Shown here: piece by piece, positions 8,223 through 17,111 of the stretch
How positions within the stretch are numbered: position 1 is the stretch's first letter
Layout: the number at the start of each line of letters is the position of its first letter
Assembly: GCA_011053005.1 (NCBI GenBank)
Contig: DRHW01000019.1
Coordinates: 62,001 to 126,000, forward strand
DNA length: 64,000 nucleotides
Source: Methylophaga sp.
Lineage (GTDB): Bacteria > Pseudomonadota > Gammaproteobacteria > Nitrosococcales > Methylophagaceae
Direction: 5' to 3'
Notes under the pieces: model-generated
What the model was told of the DNA's origin: nothing
Database searches by the model: none
Seen by the model: the letters and a program-made list of their open reading frames with translations, nothing else
Position numbers and translations under genes: made by a program

Positions 8223-10001
8223 TTATAGGCTAAATACGCTTAAAACACCGCCTAAGTTAGTCCAGCTAGATAGCGCTTTGTAAGCACCTACCGCACCAAG
8301 ACCATCTGTTGAGTTTTCTAAGCTAGGGATCGCCATACCGATACCAGCCCAACCACCGACACCAGACAAGATTGAGATGAACTGTTTGCCATCATGCTTG
8401 TAAGTATTTACGTTACCGATAATACCTGATGCAGTTTTGAATCTCCAAAGCTCACGACCTGAGTTTCCATCTACCGCTTTGATATACCCTTCTAATGTGC
8501 CGTAGAACACGACATCAGTAGCAGTTGCTAAAGCACCAGACCATGCAGAGAAACGTTCTGGGTTAGACCATACGATCTTACCTACACGTGCATCCCAAGC
8601 AATGAAGTTACCTAAGTGTGTGCCACCTGGAGCTGGGTACATGTTCAATGTCGCACCAACATAAGGTTGACCTGATGTGTATTCAACTTCAAACGGTTCA
8701 TAATCCATACATACGTGGTTTGTTGGAACATAGTACAAACCGGTACGTGGAGAATAAGCCGCAGGTTGTTGATCTTTAGAACCTAATGCAGCAGGACAAA
8801 TACCGGTTGTGTTTACATCTTCACCGTTACGTGCTGTTGAGTATTTAGCCACACGATCATGTAGACCTGTTTTAAGATCAACGCCGTTAGACCAGTTTAC
8901 TGCTGGATCAAATTTTTGAGCGACTAACAATTCACCACTAACACGGTCCATTGTGTAACCAAAACCGTTACGATCGAAATGCACTAATGTTTTACGCATT
9001 TTGCCGTTTACTTTTTGCTCAGCAAGAATGTTTTCATTGATACCATCATAATCCCATTCATCAAATGGTGTCATTTGGTAAACCCATTTCGCCATACCGG
9101 TGTCTAAATCACGACCAAATAAAGACATTGACCATTTGTTATCACCAGGACGTTGTGCAGGGTTCCATGTAGATGGGTTACCTGAACCGTAGTAGAACAT
9201 GTTCAAATCAGGATCGTAAGAATACCAACCCCATGTTGTACCACCACCAATTTTCCATTGGTCGCCTTTCCAAGATTTCAAAGAAGAATCTTTACCAACT
9301 GGTTTAAGCATAGACATTGTTTTTTCTGGATCGAAACCCATTTCAGCATCAGGACCTGTGCTGTAAACTTGCCATTTTTCTTTACCCGCTAAGTCATACG
9401 CTTTGATGTAACCACGTACGCCGAACTCACCACCCGAAATACCAACTAAAATTTTATCTTTAAATACGTGTGCTGCAGCAGTACTTGTTGCACCTGTTTT
9501 AGCATCATCACGTTTGTGAGACCATACAACAGCACCACTCTTCATGTCTAAAGCGACTAATGTCGTATCTGCTTGGTTCAAAAAGATTTTACCGTCACCG
9601 TATGCTAGACCACGGTTAACCGTGTCACAACACATAACTGGCACAGTTTCATCGTAGTTTTGTTTTGGTTCATATTTCCATTTGATCGCGCCGTCATTGT
9701 TTAAGTCAAGAGCAAACACGATGTTAGGAAAGGCAGTATGTACATACATAGTACCGTCGATAACTAATGCGTTACCTTCGTGACCACGTAAAACACCTGT
9801 TGAAAATGTCCAAGCCATTTTCAAATCTTTAACGTTATCTTTGTTGATTTGAGTCAGTTCGCTGTAACGTTGGTTGTTATAGTTACCTGCAGCAGATACC
9901 CAGTTGTCTGCATTTTTTTGCATATCTAGGATTTCATCAGCATTAGCTACGCCAGTAGCGGCTAATGCCATCATTGCGATTGATAATGTTTTCAGCTTCA
10001 T
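8223..10001 (-). CDS. xoxF: lanthanide-dependent PQQ methanol dehydrogenase XoxF
   Basis: Periplasmic quinoprotein that oxidises methanol and passes electrons to a cytochrome c. The 592-residue product has a signal peptide (cleavage after ANA, residue 21), the eight-bladed propeller with tryptophan-docking repeats, the vicinal disulfide CC at 124-125 that stacks on PQQ, and DEWDYDGIN with catalytic D317 and the extra D319 that marks lanthanide enzymes (calcium MxaF has Ala there). E192 and N275 occupy the other metal-ligand positions. By motif it fits the XoxF5 type best. AGAGGAAA precedes the ATG at good spacing. No mxaF, mxaI or pqq genes are in this window. The 305-bp upstream region carries two dyad elements. 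Confidence 0.97.
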   Translation of the reverse strand: MKLKTLSIAMMALAATGVANADEILDMQKNADNWVSAAGNYNNQRYSELTQINKDNVKDLKMAWTFSTGVLRGHEGNALVIDGTMYVHTAFPNIVFALDLNNDGAIKWKYEPKQNYDETVPVMCCDTVNRGLAYGDGKIFLNQADTTLVALDMKSGAVVWSHKRDDAKTGATSTAAAHVFKDKILVGISGGEFGVRGYIKAYDLAGKEKWQVYSTGPDAEMGFDPEKTMSMLKPVGKDSSLKSWKGDQWKIGGGTTWGWYSYDPDLNMFYYGSGNPSTWNPAQRPGDNKWSMSLFGRDLDTGMAKWVYQMTPFDEWDYDGINENILAEQKVNGKMRKTLVHFDRNGFGYTMDRVSGELLVAQKFDPAVNWSNGVDLKTGLHDRVAKYSTARNGEDVNTTGICPAALGSKDQQPAAYSPRTGLYYVPTNHVCMDYEPFEVEYTSGQPYVGATLNMYPAPGGTHLGNFIAWDARVGKIVWSNPERFSAWSGALATATDVVFYGTLEGYIKAVDGNSGRELWRFKTASGIIGNVNTYKHDGKQFISILSGVGGWAGIGMAIPSLENSTDGLGAVGAYKALSSWTNLGGVLSVFSL

Positions 10002-10035
10002 TAAAATTTCCTCTAATTGCTTATAGTTATTTTAC

Positions 10036-10069
10036 GTCACGTGTGAACTCATTGAGCTCCATGCGTGAT
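10036..10069. promoter_or_regulatory. imperfect dyad just upstream of xoxF
   Basis: GTCACGTGTGAACTCA and the reverse complement of TGAGCTCCATGCGTGAT match with a few mismatches and a one-base offset around the CTCATTGAG core. The element lies 35-68 bp before the xoxF start, where a regulator of its promoter could bind. A minus-strand pair TTCACA-16-TATAAG overlaps this area but would leave a very short leader. Confidence 0.3.
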
Positions 10070-10140
10070 GAAACATTAATCGTCTCGAAACAGATAGTCA
10101 AGCATCTCTCCCTGTTTTTACGAGAGTTTCTCCATATTAT

Positions 10141-10162
10141 TTTCGGGAAAAACTTCCCGAAA
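10141..10162. promoter_or_regulatory. perfect inverted repeat upstream of xoxF
   Basis: Arms TTTCGGGAA and TTCCCGAAA are perfect over 9 bp with a 4-base spacer. No T run follows on either strand, so it does not look like a terminator for gltX. An operator about 140 bp ahead of xoxF, or an mRNA hairpin, is possible. Confidence 0.4.
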
Positions 10163-10306
10163 CCATAAACTATTGATACAAAAGAATTATTTCCGACATA
10201 GGCTTTATTTAATATTTTGAGAAATTCTGATCGCTATAAGCAGAGTCTTACTAAATGTGCGCTCATTCACATAATTAAAATAAAAAATCCCTAGGTTTTA
10301 ATCATG

Positions 10307-11713
10307 CTATTTAACGTTATCTTTTATCCATACTATTGCTAGCATGATGGCTGATAAAGTACGTTCACGTCCTAATAGTTCTAATGTTAAATCAAGCGGT
10401 GGTGACATGGTGTTCCCCGTAATCGCTACTCGTATTGGTTGGGCTACTTTGCCCATGCCCACTTCTCTTGCGACTGAGCAATCTTTTATTTCAGTATGAA
10501 TAGGTTCTGCTAACCATTCTGGTAATGCTGATAAACGATTTAGCATATCTTCCAGTAGCACTAAACTATCTATGGTGAGATTTTTACTCGCTGCTTTTTC
10601 ATCAAACTCGGTTATTTCTTTGTAAAAAAACAAACTATTTGCAGCCATTTCAACCAAGGTTTTTGCCCGTTCTTGTTGCAACACCACGACTTTAGTTAAT
10701 TCAGGGCCCTGTGTTGGATCAATACCCATTTCACCCATATGCCAACTTAAATGATGAGCAACATGTTCTGGCGCACTTGTTTTGATATATTGCTGGTTAA
10801 GCCACAATAATTTATCCGTATTGAAGCTTGATGCTGATTTATTGACATCTTCGATATCAAAAAACTGCACCATTTCATCAATAGAGAAAATTTCCTGATC
10901 GCCATGCGACCAGCCAAGCCGCACTAAATAATTCAATAATGCTTCAGGCAAAAATCCTTGATCACGATAATTCATTACGCCGACAGCACCGTGACGTTTT
11001 GACAATCGTGCTCCATCATCACCCAAAATCATTGGAAGATGAGCAAACACTGGCGGCTCAGCACCTAATGCTTTAAAAATATTAATTTGTCTTGGCGAGT
11101 TATTTAAATGATCGTCACCACGAATAACATGGGTCATCGTCATATCTAAATCATCAACCACAACGGTCAGATTATAGGTAGGCGTGCCATCAGGACGTGC
11201 AATGACTAAATCATCTAATTCGCTATTTTGAAATTCAACATTGCCTCTGACGACATCTTTCACAATTACGCTACCTTCAAGCGGATTCTTAAATCGAATA
11301 ACAGGCTTTACACCTTCTCGAGGTGATGTCAGATGACGACAACGTCCATCGTAGCGCGGCTTTTCTTTATTCACACGCTGTTGTTCACGCATTGTTTCGA
11401 GCTCATCTTTTGAGCAATAGCAATGATATGCATCACCTTGTGATAATAGCTGAGCAATAATTTCTTTATAACGATCGAAACGACGTGTCTGATAAAAAGG
11501 GCCTTCATCATAGTCAAGACCAAGCCAGGTCATGCCTTCTAATATCGCGTTAACAGACTCTTCGGTTGATCGTTCTAAATCGGTATCTTCTATTCTTAAA
11601 ATAAATGTTCCACCATGTTTACGAGCATAGAGCCATGAAAAAAGCGCTGTGCGTGCGCCACCTACATGTAGGTAACCGGTAGGACTAGGAGCAAATCGTG
11701 TGCGAATGGTCAT
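10307..11713 (-). CDS. gltX: glutamyl-tRNA synthetase
   Basis: Class I aminoacyl-tRNA synthetase that charges tRNA-Glu. The 468-residue length is normal for the bacterial enzyme. The nucleotide-binding motif appears as [20 protein letters not shown] (HIGH equivalent HVGG) and the KMSKS equivalent as RLSKRHGA; a zinc-type CYCSKDELE / CRH cluster is present in the insert. The C-terminal anticodon-binding helical domain is complete. It is a housekeeping gene inserted between xoxF and the relay genes, and no strong terminator follows, so read-through into the xoxF region is possible. Confidence 0.97.
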   Translation of the reverse strand: MTIRTRFAPSPTGYLHVGGARTALFSWLYARKHGGTFILRIEDTDLERSTEESVNAILEGMTWLGLDYDEGPFYQTRRFDRYKEIIAQLLSQGDAYHCYCSKDELETMREQQRVNKEKPRYDGRCRHLTSPREGVKPVIRFKNPLEGSVIVKDVVRGNVEFQNSELDDLVIARPDGTPTYNLTVVVDDLDMTMTHVIRGDDHLNNSPRQINIFKALGAEPPVFAHLPMILGDDGARLSKRHGAVGVMNYRDQGFLPEALLNYLVRLGWSHGDQEIFSIDEMVQFFDIEDVNKSASSFNTDKLLWLNQQYIKTSAPEHVAHHLSWHMGEMGIDPTQGPELTKVVVLQQERAKTLVEMAANSLFFYKEITEFDEKAASKNLTIDSLVLLEDMLNRLSALPEWLAEPIHTEIKDCSVAREVGMGKVAQPIRVAITGNTMSPPLDLTLELLGRERTLSAIMLAIVWIKDNVK

Positions 11714-11797
11714 GTATTAATCTCTCAAACTGGAATATGATTTCAAATATCGGTTATTGTACCAGCAAGTACTCTCTATATATGGTTGTTGATTACG

Positions 11798-12727
11798 ATG
11801 AAAACTCTTTCAAATATTCTAGGTTTATGCGCTTTTGTCTTTTTAAGCGTTGGCTGTGCTGACGAGCATTATTCTGTCTCGGAAGTCACCACCGGTATTT
11901 TTTATCATCAAGGTGTTGATGAAGATGCAACAGAAAGCAATATCGGTGCAATTGCTAATGTGGGCTTTATCATCGGTGAAAAATGTGTCGCCGTAATTGA
12001 TAGTGGCGGGAGTTATCTTGAGGGCAGGTATTTACGCCGTGAAATCAAAAGTCATACTGATTTACCTATTTGTTATGTGATCAATACGCATGTTCACCCC
12101 GATCATATTCTAGGTAATGCCGCGTTTAAAGAAGATGCTCCTGAGTTCATAGGTCATGAAAAACTACCTGCGGCCATCGCCGCTCGACAAAGTTATTTTG
12201 CTAAAACATTTCAGCAAATATTAGGCAAAGCTTATGTCGGCACAGAATTTATCGATCCATCACTGACCGTTTCCGTTGGTGAACCCATCACCATCGATCT
12301 TGGGAATAGAGTGTTAACGCTTACCGCCTATTCAACCTCTCACACTGACAATGATTTAACCGTATTGGATAACACAACAAAAACCTTATGGACTGGCGAC
12401 TTGCTATTTATAAAACGCATTCCAGCCCTCGATGGCAGTATTAATGGCTGGCTTAAAACTATGCACCAACTACAAACCATGGATCTTAACTTTGTCATTC
12501 CTGGTCATGGCAAAGCAGGAAGCAAGCAATGGCAACAAGGTTTGATTGATCAAATAAGATACTTTACGGTATTGCGAACTGAGATTCGAAAAATCATCGA
12601 TAATATGGGTACGATTGATGAAGCAACGGAAACAGTAGGACTTGAAGAAGCTAAAAACTGGGAACTTTTCCCGTTATACCATCGTCGTAACATCACTGCC
12701 TCATTCGTTGAACTTGAATGGGAATAA
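11798..12727 (+). CDS. quinoprotein-relay-type metallo-beta-lactamase-fold hydrolase
   Basis: Exported MBL-fold protein of 309 residues. The zinc site is intact: THVHPDH gives H98, H100, D102 and H103, with further ligands expected in STSHTDND, TGDLLF and IPGHGKAG. The N-terminus has a signal sequence with a possible, non-ideal lipobox (FLSVGC, C20). It resembles the SoxH-like zinc metallohydrolases that travel with PQQ dehydrogenases and SoxYZ-like carriers (the 'quinoprotein relay system' families); substrate unknown. The frame opens at TTG 11786, but ATG 11798 begins the signal peptide and is preferred. The next gene starts 23 bases after the stop, so the two form an operon. Confidence 0.85.
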   Translation: MKTLSNILGLCAFVFLSVGCADEHYSVSEVTTGIFYHQGVDEDATESNIGAIANVGFIIGEKCVAVIDSGGSYLEGRYLRREIKSHTDLPICYVINTHVHPDHILGNAAFKEDAPEFIGHEKLPAAIAARQSYFAKTFQQILGKAYVGTEFIDPSLTVSVGEPITIDLGNRVLTLTAYSTSHTDNDLTVLDNTTKTLWTGDLLFIKRIPALDGSINGWLKTMHQLQTMDLNFVIPGHGKAGSKQWQQGLIDQIRYFTVLRTEIRKIIDNMGTIDEATETVGLEEAKNWELFPLYHRRNITASFVELEWE

Positions 12728-12750
12728 TAATAAAAAACCGGAGAGAAACC

Positions 12751-13548
12751 ATGTTTAGTCGAATATTTAACCTTCTTTTCATCAGTTTGGGTCTGATGTC
12801 TTTTGGGATGACCAGTTATGCTGCCACACCGACCGAACCATTATGGCCAACATTAAAAATAGCTTATTTTGGTGATAAAGTAATTGAAGAAGATGCTAAT
12901 GATCTATTGGTCATCGAAGCACCTAAACGTGCAGAAGATGCTGCAATCGTCCCCATTACAGTCAAATCGCTGGTCCCTCAATCTGCCGATAAATACATTA
13001 AAAATATTCACATTGTAATAGACAATAATCCTGAACCTTACTCGGCTAACTTTCACCTTTCACCAGAATTAGGTCTGATTGATATTTCTACACGTATGCG
13101 AGTTGATCAATACACGTTTGTACGTGCAATTGCTGAAATGAATGATGGTTCGTTACATATGGTATCTCGCTTTGTTAAAGCATCAGGCGGTTGTAGTGCG
13201 CCAGCCGGTAAAGATGCGGCAGCGGCTTTAGCTCGTTTAGGTAAGATGCAAATTCGGATGCGTACACCGACAATTGGTGAGTCTGTCCAAGCACAAGTCA
13301 TCATTAGTCACCCAAATTATAATGGCTTACAATTTGACCAAGCTAGTCGCCGATATATTCCTGCACATTATGTGAAAAAAATTAACATTACATATAATGA
13401 GAAACCTATCATTTCCGTTGATGCGGGCATCTCTATTAGTGAAGATCCAAGCGTGAGGTTTACTTTCACCCCCACTGAAAATGGAATCTTAAAAGCTGAT
13501 GTGGTAGATAGTCAAGGTCAGACTTTCAGCCAACAAAAAGAGCTTTAA
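12751..13548 (+). CDS. quinoprotein dehydrogenase-associated SoxYZ-like carrier
   Basis: Exported 265-residue fusion of SoxY- and SoxZ-like domains. After a signal peptide (cleavage near SYA), residues 30-145 form a SoxY-like domain ending in SGGCSAPAG, whose C148 corresponds to the carrier cysteine of SoxY; residues about 165-265 form the SoxZ-like beta domain (KMQIRMRTPTIGESV, ISHPNY, FTPTENG). True SoxY carries the Cys at its very C-terminus, whereas here it lies in the inter-domain linker. GGAGAG before ATG 12751 decides the start over an upstream frame opening. It is co-transcribed with the metallohydrolase. No other sox genes are present, so thiosulfate oxidation is unlikely; the cargo carried for the quinoprotein is unknown. 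Confidence 0.87.
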   Translation: MFSRIFNLLFISLGLMSFGMTSYAATPTEPLWPTLKIAYFGDKVIEEDANDLLVIEAPKRAEDAAIVPITVKSLVPQSADKYIKNIHIVIDNNPEPYSANFHLSPELGLIDISTRMRVDQYTFVRAIAEMNDGSLHMVSRFVKASGGCSAPAGKDAAAALARLGKMQIRMRTPTIGESVQAQVIISHPNYNGLQFDQASRRYIPAHYVKKINITYNEKPIISVDAGISISEDPSVRFTFTPTENGILKADVVDSQGQTFSQQKEL

Positions 13549-13580
13549 TTCACTTATTATTAGCATCAAACTTTCAAAAA

Positions 13581-13612
13581 AAAGGCCGTATCAAATACGG
13601 CCTTTATGTTTT
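13581..13612. terminator. bidirectional terminator
   Basis: Perfect 11-bp arms AAAGGCCGTAT / ATACGGCCTTT with a CAA loop; T-rich on the right and A-rich on the left. It serves both the SoxYZ gene and the convergent small secreted protein gene. Confidence 0.93.
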
Positions 13613-13629
13613 TATTTGAAACAATCTTA

Positions 13630-13983
13630 TTAGCGCATGCGACAGCTGTCATAGGCTTCTGCATGAGCTTTTTTAAAGTGGTCTATACCATCCACGACAT
13701 CAGCATCATCTCTGAACATGGCACCTCGGTCACCAGGTAAGTTACGATATTTAAACCCTGTATCAGCGTCTTCAAATTCAGTTTCTGTAAACGACTCTGC
13801 TAATTTATCAACTACACATGAACACTTATTGGTTGCTTCGTAAATATTCATTTTACCTTGATTAGAAGCAATACAATCCTGTACATATTGTACCCGCGTC
13901 AGTGTTGAAAAATCATTGGCTGCACTTAGACCCGGAATCCCAAGCAATCCAGCCATTAACAATGTTATTCCCGCTTTATTCAT
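13630..13983 (-). CDS. small secreted cysteine-containing protein
   Basis: Not assigned to a family. 117 residues with a clear signal peptide (cleavage near LSA). The mature chain has four cysteines: one in YVQDCIASN, a CSC pair in TNKCSCVVDKL and one near the C-terminus in YDSCRMR. The spacing does not fit a heme c motif; two disulfides or a metal site are more likely. The sequence is acidic and helix-rich. A ribosome site (AGGAG) precedes the ATG. It converges on the SoxYZ gene and sits between it and the H4MPT genes, so a role in periplasmic C1 oxidation is possible but only by neighbourhood. Confidence 0.75.
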   Translation of the reverse strand: MNKAGITLLMAGLLGIPGLSAANDFSTLTRVQYVQDCIASNQGKMNIYEATNKCSCVVDKLAESFTETEFEDADTGFKYRNLPGDRGAMFRDDADVVDGIDHFKKAHAEAYDSCRMR

Positions 13984-14243
13984 TAAGTAACTCCTAAATT
14001 ATTCTGCGTTAAGATTTATGTGACTGACATTCAAACTTTATAGTTCCACAAGCAGATTGACACATAATTTTGCATCATACCCGAACTTTTATCATTCGTA
14101 TTCATCTAGCAAAGGAATAGCATCAATAATTTTATGGTCAACAACATGATAAGTTAAAGCAATTAAGGTAAACTTTATATTCTTAAAAATAACACCTTCA
14201 TACTAATAATACATACCTAAATACAACTAGGCAGGAGAGACCT

Positions 14244-15107
14244 ATGAAAAAATTGTTACTTCATCTTGATACAGATCCTGTGGTGAGCGCATTTGACCAA
14301 GCAGTTGCATACGATGCAGGTGTCGATAATATCATGGCCTACGGTGGCGCAACTCGCGATAATGTGACGGCTCATGTTCATGGCATGATATTCACACGGG
14401 GCGGAAAAAACTTAAAAAATAGTGCTATTTTTATTGGTGGCTCTAATGTAGCAGCAAGTGAACTGGTCGGCAAAGCGGTCAAAAAAGCCTTTTTTGGCCC
14501 TGTTCGTGTATCAGTCATGCTTGATCCAAATGGCTCTAATACGACCGCTGCTGCTATCGCTCGTAAAGTAATGACTAACTATGATGTTACGGGTAAAAAA
14601 GTTGTAATCCTAGGTTCTGGCCCAGTCGGACAACGTTCTGCACTTTACTTTTTAAAAGAAGGCGCCAGCGAAGTAGTTATTACTTCTCGTAGTTTATCAC
14701 GTTCAAAAGTAATAACAGATCAAATGAAAACTGCTTATGGCGTAGATATTACGCCAGGTGAGAGTCGTAGCGATGAAGCCGTCAAAGAGTTATTAAAAGA
14801 TGCACATGTTGCTATTGCTAGTGGTCCAGCGGGCGTTTGTGTTTTACCAAAATCAGCATGGTCATCAAGTGAAACATTAGAAGTTATTGCCGATGTGAAT
14901 GCTGTGCCACCGCTGGGTGTTGAAGAAATTGAAGTGATGGATAATGGTAGCGAAAAACAAGGTATTAAGTTTTACGGTGCAATTGCTATTGGTAACTTTA
15001 AAATGAAAGTTCATCGTGATTCTGTATCGTCTTTATTTGAATCAAATGATCAGTTTTTAGATGAAACAACAATCTACGATATTGCATGCAAGATTGACAG
15101 CGAATAG
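14244..15107 (+). CDS. mtdA: methylene-H4F/H4MPT dehydrogenase, MtdA-like
   Basis: NAD(P)-dependent dehydrogenase acting on methylene-tetrahydrofolate and/or methylene-H4MPT in the cytoplasm. The 287-residue protein resembles Methylobacterium MtdA as I recall it (start MKKLLLHLDTDP, IFTRGGK, FFGPVRVSVMLDPNGSNTTA), with a Rossmann motif VVILGSGPVGQRSA and the active-site segment DVNAVPPLG. MtdC enzymes share this fold, so H4F versus H4MPT use cannot be settled here. AGGAGAG precedes the ATG. The stop overlaps the RFAP synthase start (TAGTG). Placement next to mtdB and H4MPT biosynthesis genes, and away from fch, suggests an H4MPT role. Confidence 0.82.
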   Translation: MKKLLLHLDTDPVVSAFDQAVAYDAGVDNIMAYGGATRDNVTAHVHGMIFTRGGKNLKNSAIFIGGSNVAASELVGKAVKKAFFGPVRVSVMLDPNGSNTTAAAIARKVMTNYDVTGKKVVILGSGPVGQRSALYFLKEGASEVVITSRSLSRSKVITDQMKTAYGVDITPGESRSDEAVKELLKDAHVAIASGPAGVCVLPKSAWSSSETLEVIADVNAVPPLGVEEIEVMDNGSEKQGIKFYGAIAIGNFKMKVHRDSVSSLFESNDQFLDETTIYDIACKIDSE

Positions 15108-16141
15108 TGATATCAAAGCAACACGATTATACTCACCCAAACAAATTCGTGCGGGTGAGCACCCCAGCTAGACTCCATTTAGGTTTCCTTGATCTTAACG
15201 GTGATTCAGGCAGAAAATTTGGCAGTATTGGGCTTGCGATAAATAGTTTTCATACCACAATTAGCGTGCAAAAAACCTCGCTTTCACAAATTATAAGTGA
15301 CTGCGCTAATGCTCAGATGATTAAAAAAACTGAAGCATTATTAGCCAAGTTCTATCAAACTCTTGGTTCAAACATTAAAAAATCAGCTCAAAATGTCACC
15401 GTGACGATAGAACATCTGATTCCAGATCACTCTGGGTTTGGTTCAGGCACACAATTAGCTTTAGCCATTGGCACTGCACTGTGTCGTTTACATAACATCG
15501 ACGCAACAACAGCAGAAATAGCTCAACAATTAGGTCGAGGTAAACGCTCAGGTATTGGTATAGCAACCTTTGAGCTCGGTGGTTTTATTGTTGATGGTGG
15601 TAACAAACCTAATCACGGCACGCCACCGCCATTATTGGCACATCATCAATTGCCTAATGACTGGCGAATGGTGATTATTATGGATCCCGAATACAAAGGT
15701 GTGCATGGTCAACAAGAAAAAGAGGCTTTCACTACCCTTCCTAAATTTCCATTAGCAAATTCACAGGCTATTTGCCACTTATGCTTAATGCAATTATTGC
15801 CCGCTTTGGTCGAAAAAGATCTCGGTCAATTTGGTGATGCCGTAACTAAAATTCAAGGCTTGATCGGTGATCATTTTGCCCCCGCACAAGGTGGTCGTTA
15901 TACCAGTGATAACGTGGCTCGCGTGCTTGAACAGTCGCTTATTCTAGGTCACACCGGTATCGCACAAAGTTCTTGGGGCCCGACAGGCGTTGTTTTTGTG
16001 GACAGTGAAATTGCCGCGACAGCACTGGTCAACGATTTAACAACCTATGCTCAATCAGCATTGCAAGCAGATAATAAACTCACTTTTAGCATTGCTCAAG
16101 CAGATAAGCAGGGTGCAATTATTGAAACGACATGCGAATAA
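15107..16141 (+). CDS. beta-ribofuranosylaminobenzene 5'-phosphate synthase
   Basis: First committed enzyme of H4MPT biosynthesis, joining phosphoribosyl pyrophosphate and 4-hydroxy/aminobenzoate. The 344-residue product has GHMP-kinase-superfamily features: STPARLHLGFLDLNG near the N-terminus, a glycine-rich loop PDHSGFGSGTQLALAIG and GRGKRSGIGIATFELGG. It corresponds to orf5 of the Methylobacterium C1 cluster. The start is GTG, overlapping the mtdA stop by one base and lacking a strong ribosome site, so translation is probably coupled. It lies between mtdA-like and mtdB genes, making a functional H4MPT block. Confidence 0.9.
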   Translation: MISKQHDYTHPNKFVRVSTPARLHLGFLDLNGDSGRKFGSIGLAINSFHTTISVQKTSLSQIISDCANAQMIKKTEALLAKFYQTLGSNIKKSAQNVTVTIEHLIPDHSGFGSGTQLALAIGTALCRLHNIDATTAEIAQQLGRGKRSGIGIATFELGGFIVDGGNKPNHGTPPPLLAHHQLPNDWRMVIIMDPEYKGVHGQQEKEAFTTLPKFPLANSQAICHLCLMQLLPALVEKDLGQFGDAVTKIQGLIGDHFAPAQGGRYTSDNVARVLEQSLILGHTGIAQSSWGPTGVVFVDSEIAATALVNDLTTYAQSALQADNKLTFSIAQADKQGAIIETTCE

Positions 16142-16191
16142 CGATTATGATGTCGGTACACCACAATAAAAACTACATTTAAGGAATAAAC

Positions 16192-17097
16192 ATGTCAAAA
16201 CGTTCGATTGTTCATATGCTTGACCCTATGGTTCATAACAGTCCATTTGATATCAATATGGCGGTAGATGCTGGCTACGAAGTAGTCATTCCTTACAGCA
16301 ATGTTAAATTAGAAGAAGTAGCAGCTTTAACGCAGGATGCCATTTTCTCGCGCGGTCCAGCTGGCGTGAAAAAAACCGGTATGTTTATCGGCGGTCGTGA
16401 TATTGGTCTAGCAATGGACATGTTAGACGCCGCTAAAAAAGCGATGGTGCCACCTTTCGAAGTCTCTGTTTTTGCAGATCCAAGTGGTGCATTCACTACG
16501 GCTGCAGCTTTAGTTGCTTGTGTCGAACGTGACTTGAAGAAAAACTTTGATCTGCCTTTATCAGGCATGCGTGCAATTGTCTTTGGTGGAACTGGACCTG
16601 TTGGTTTGGCAACAGCAGTCATCGTTGCTCAACAAGGTGCGGATACAACCATTGTTGATCATTTTTCAATTGATACTGCATTGGACTTTGCCAAAGAAGC
16701 TAAGACACGTTATGGCGTGGACTTGCATTCTACTACTGCCGCATCTGATGCTGATAAAGCACGTTTATTATCGAATGCAGATCTCGTATTTTGTACTGCA
16801 AAAGCGGGAATTCAGGTATTGAATGCTTCGGTGCTTGAAGATGCAAAACAACTCAAAGTAGCTGGTGATGTTAATGCTGTTGCCCCATTAGGTATTGAAG
16901 GTTTAGGTATCATGGACTCAGGTGAACCGTTAACTCATGCCATTAACTCAAAAGGTGCCGTTGGTATTGGTGCACTTGCAGTAGGTAATGTTAAATACAA
17001 ACTACAAAATGCGCTATTAAAAGAAACACTCGATTCTGAAAAATCTGTTTACCTTGATTTCCGTAACGCGTTTGACGGTGCTCGTAAACTGGTTTAA
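16192..17097 (+). CDS. mtdB: NAD(P)-dependent methylene-H4MPT dehydrogenase
   Basis: Oxidises methylene-H4MPT to methenyl-H4MPT in formaldehyde oxidation. The 301-residue product matches the MtdB pattern: HMLDPMVHNSPFDINMAVDA at the start, DAIFSRGP, FADPSGAFTTAAA, nucleotide-binding VFGGTGPVGLATA, then DVNAVAPLGIEG and a conserved VGIGALAVGNVKY tail. AAGGAATAAAC precedes the ATG. It is a paralogue of the MtdA-like gene 1.1 kb upstream, sharing the fold and DVNA motif but clearly diverged. mch and the fhc genes needed for the next steps are not in this window. Confidence 0.93.
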   Translation: MSKRSIVHMLDPMVHNSPFDINMAVDAGYEVVIPYSNVKLEEVAALTQDAIFSRGPAGVKKTGMFIGGRDIGLAMDMLDAAKKAMVPPFEVSVFADPSGAFTTAAALVACVERDLKKNFDLPLSGMRAIVFGGTGPVGLATAVIVAQQGADTTIVDHFSIDTALDFAKEAKTRYGVDLHSTTAASDADKARLLSNADLVFCTAKAGIQVLNASVLEDAKQLKVAGDVNAVAPLGIEGLGIMDSGEPLTHAINSKGAVGIGALAVGNVKYKLQNALLKETLDSEKSVYLDFRNAFDGARKLV

Positions 17098-17111
17098 CTA
17101 AAACTAACTTG

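Noticed and set aside
9965-10168. Plus-strand frame of 67 codons over the xoxF start
   Set aside because: It overlaps the xoxF signal peptide and promoter on the opposite strand and has no family resemblance or ribosome site.
12751-13548. Evidence for a Sox thiosulfate-oxidation pathway
   Set aside because: Only a SoxYZ-like fusion is present; soxA, soxX, soxB and soxCD are absent and the neighbours are quinoprotein genes.
14008-14090. TTGACA at 14058 as an mtdA promoter
   Set aside because: No -10-like hexamer lies 15-19 bases downstream.
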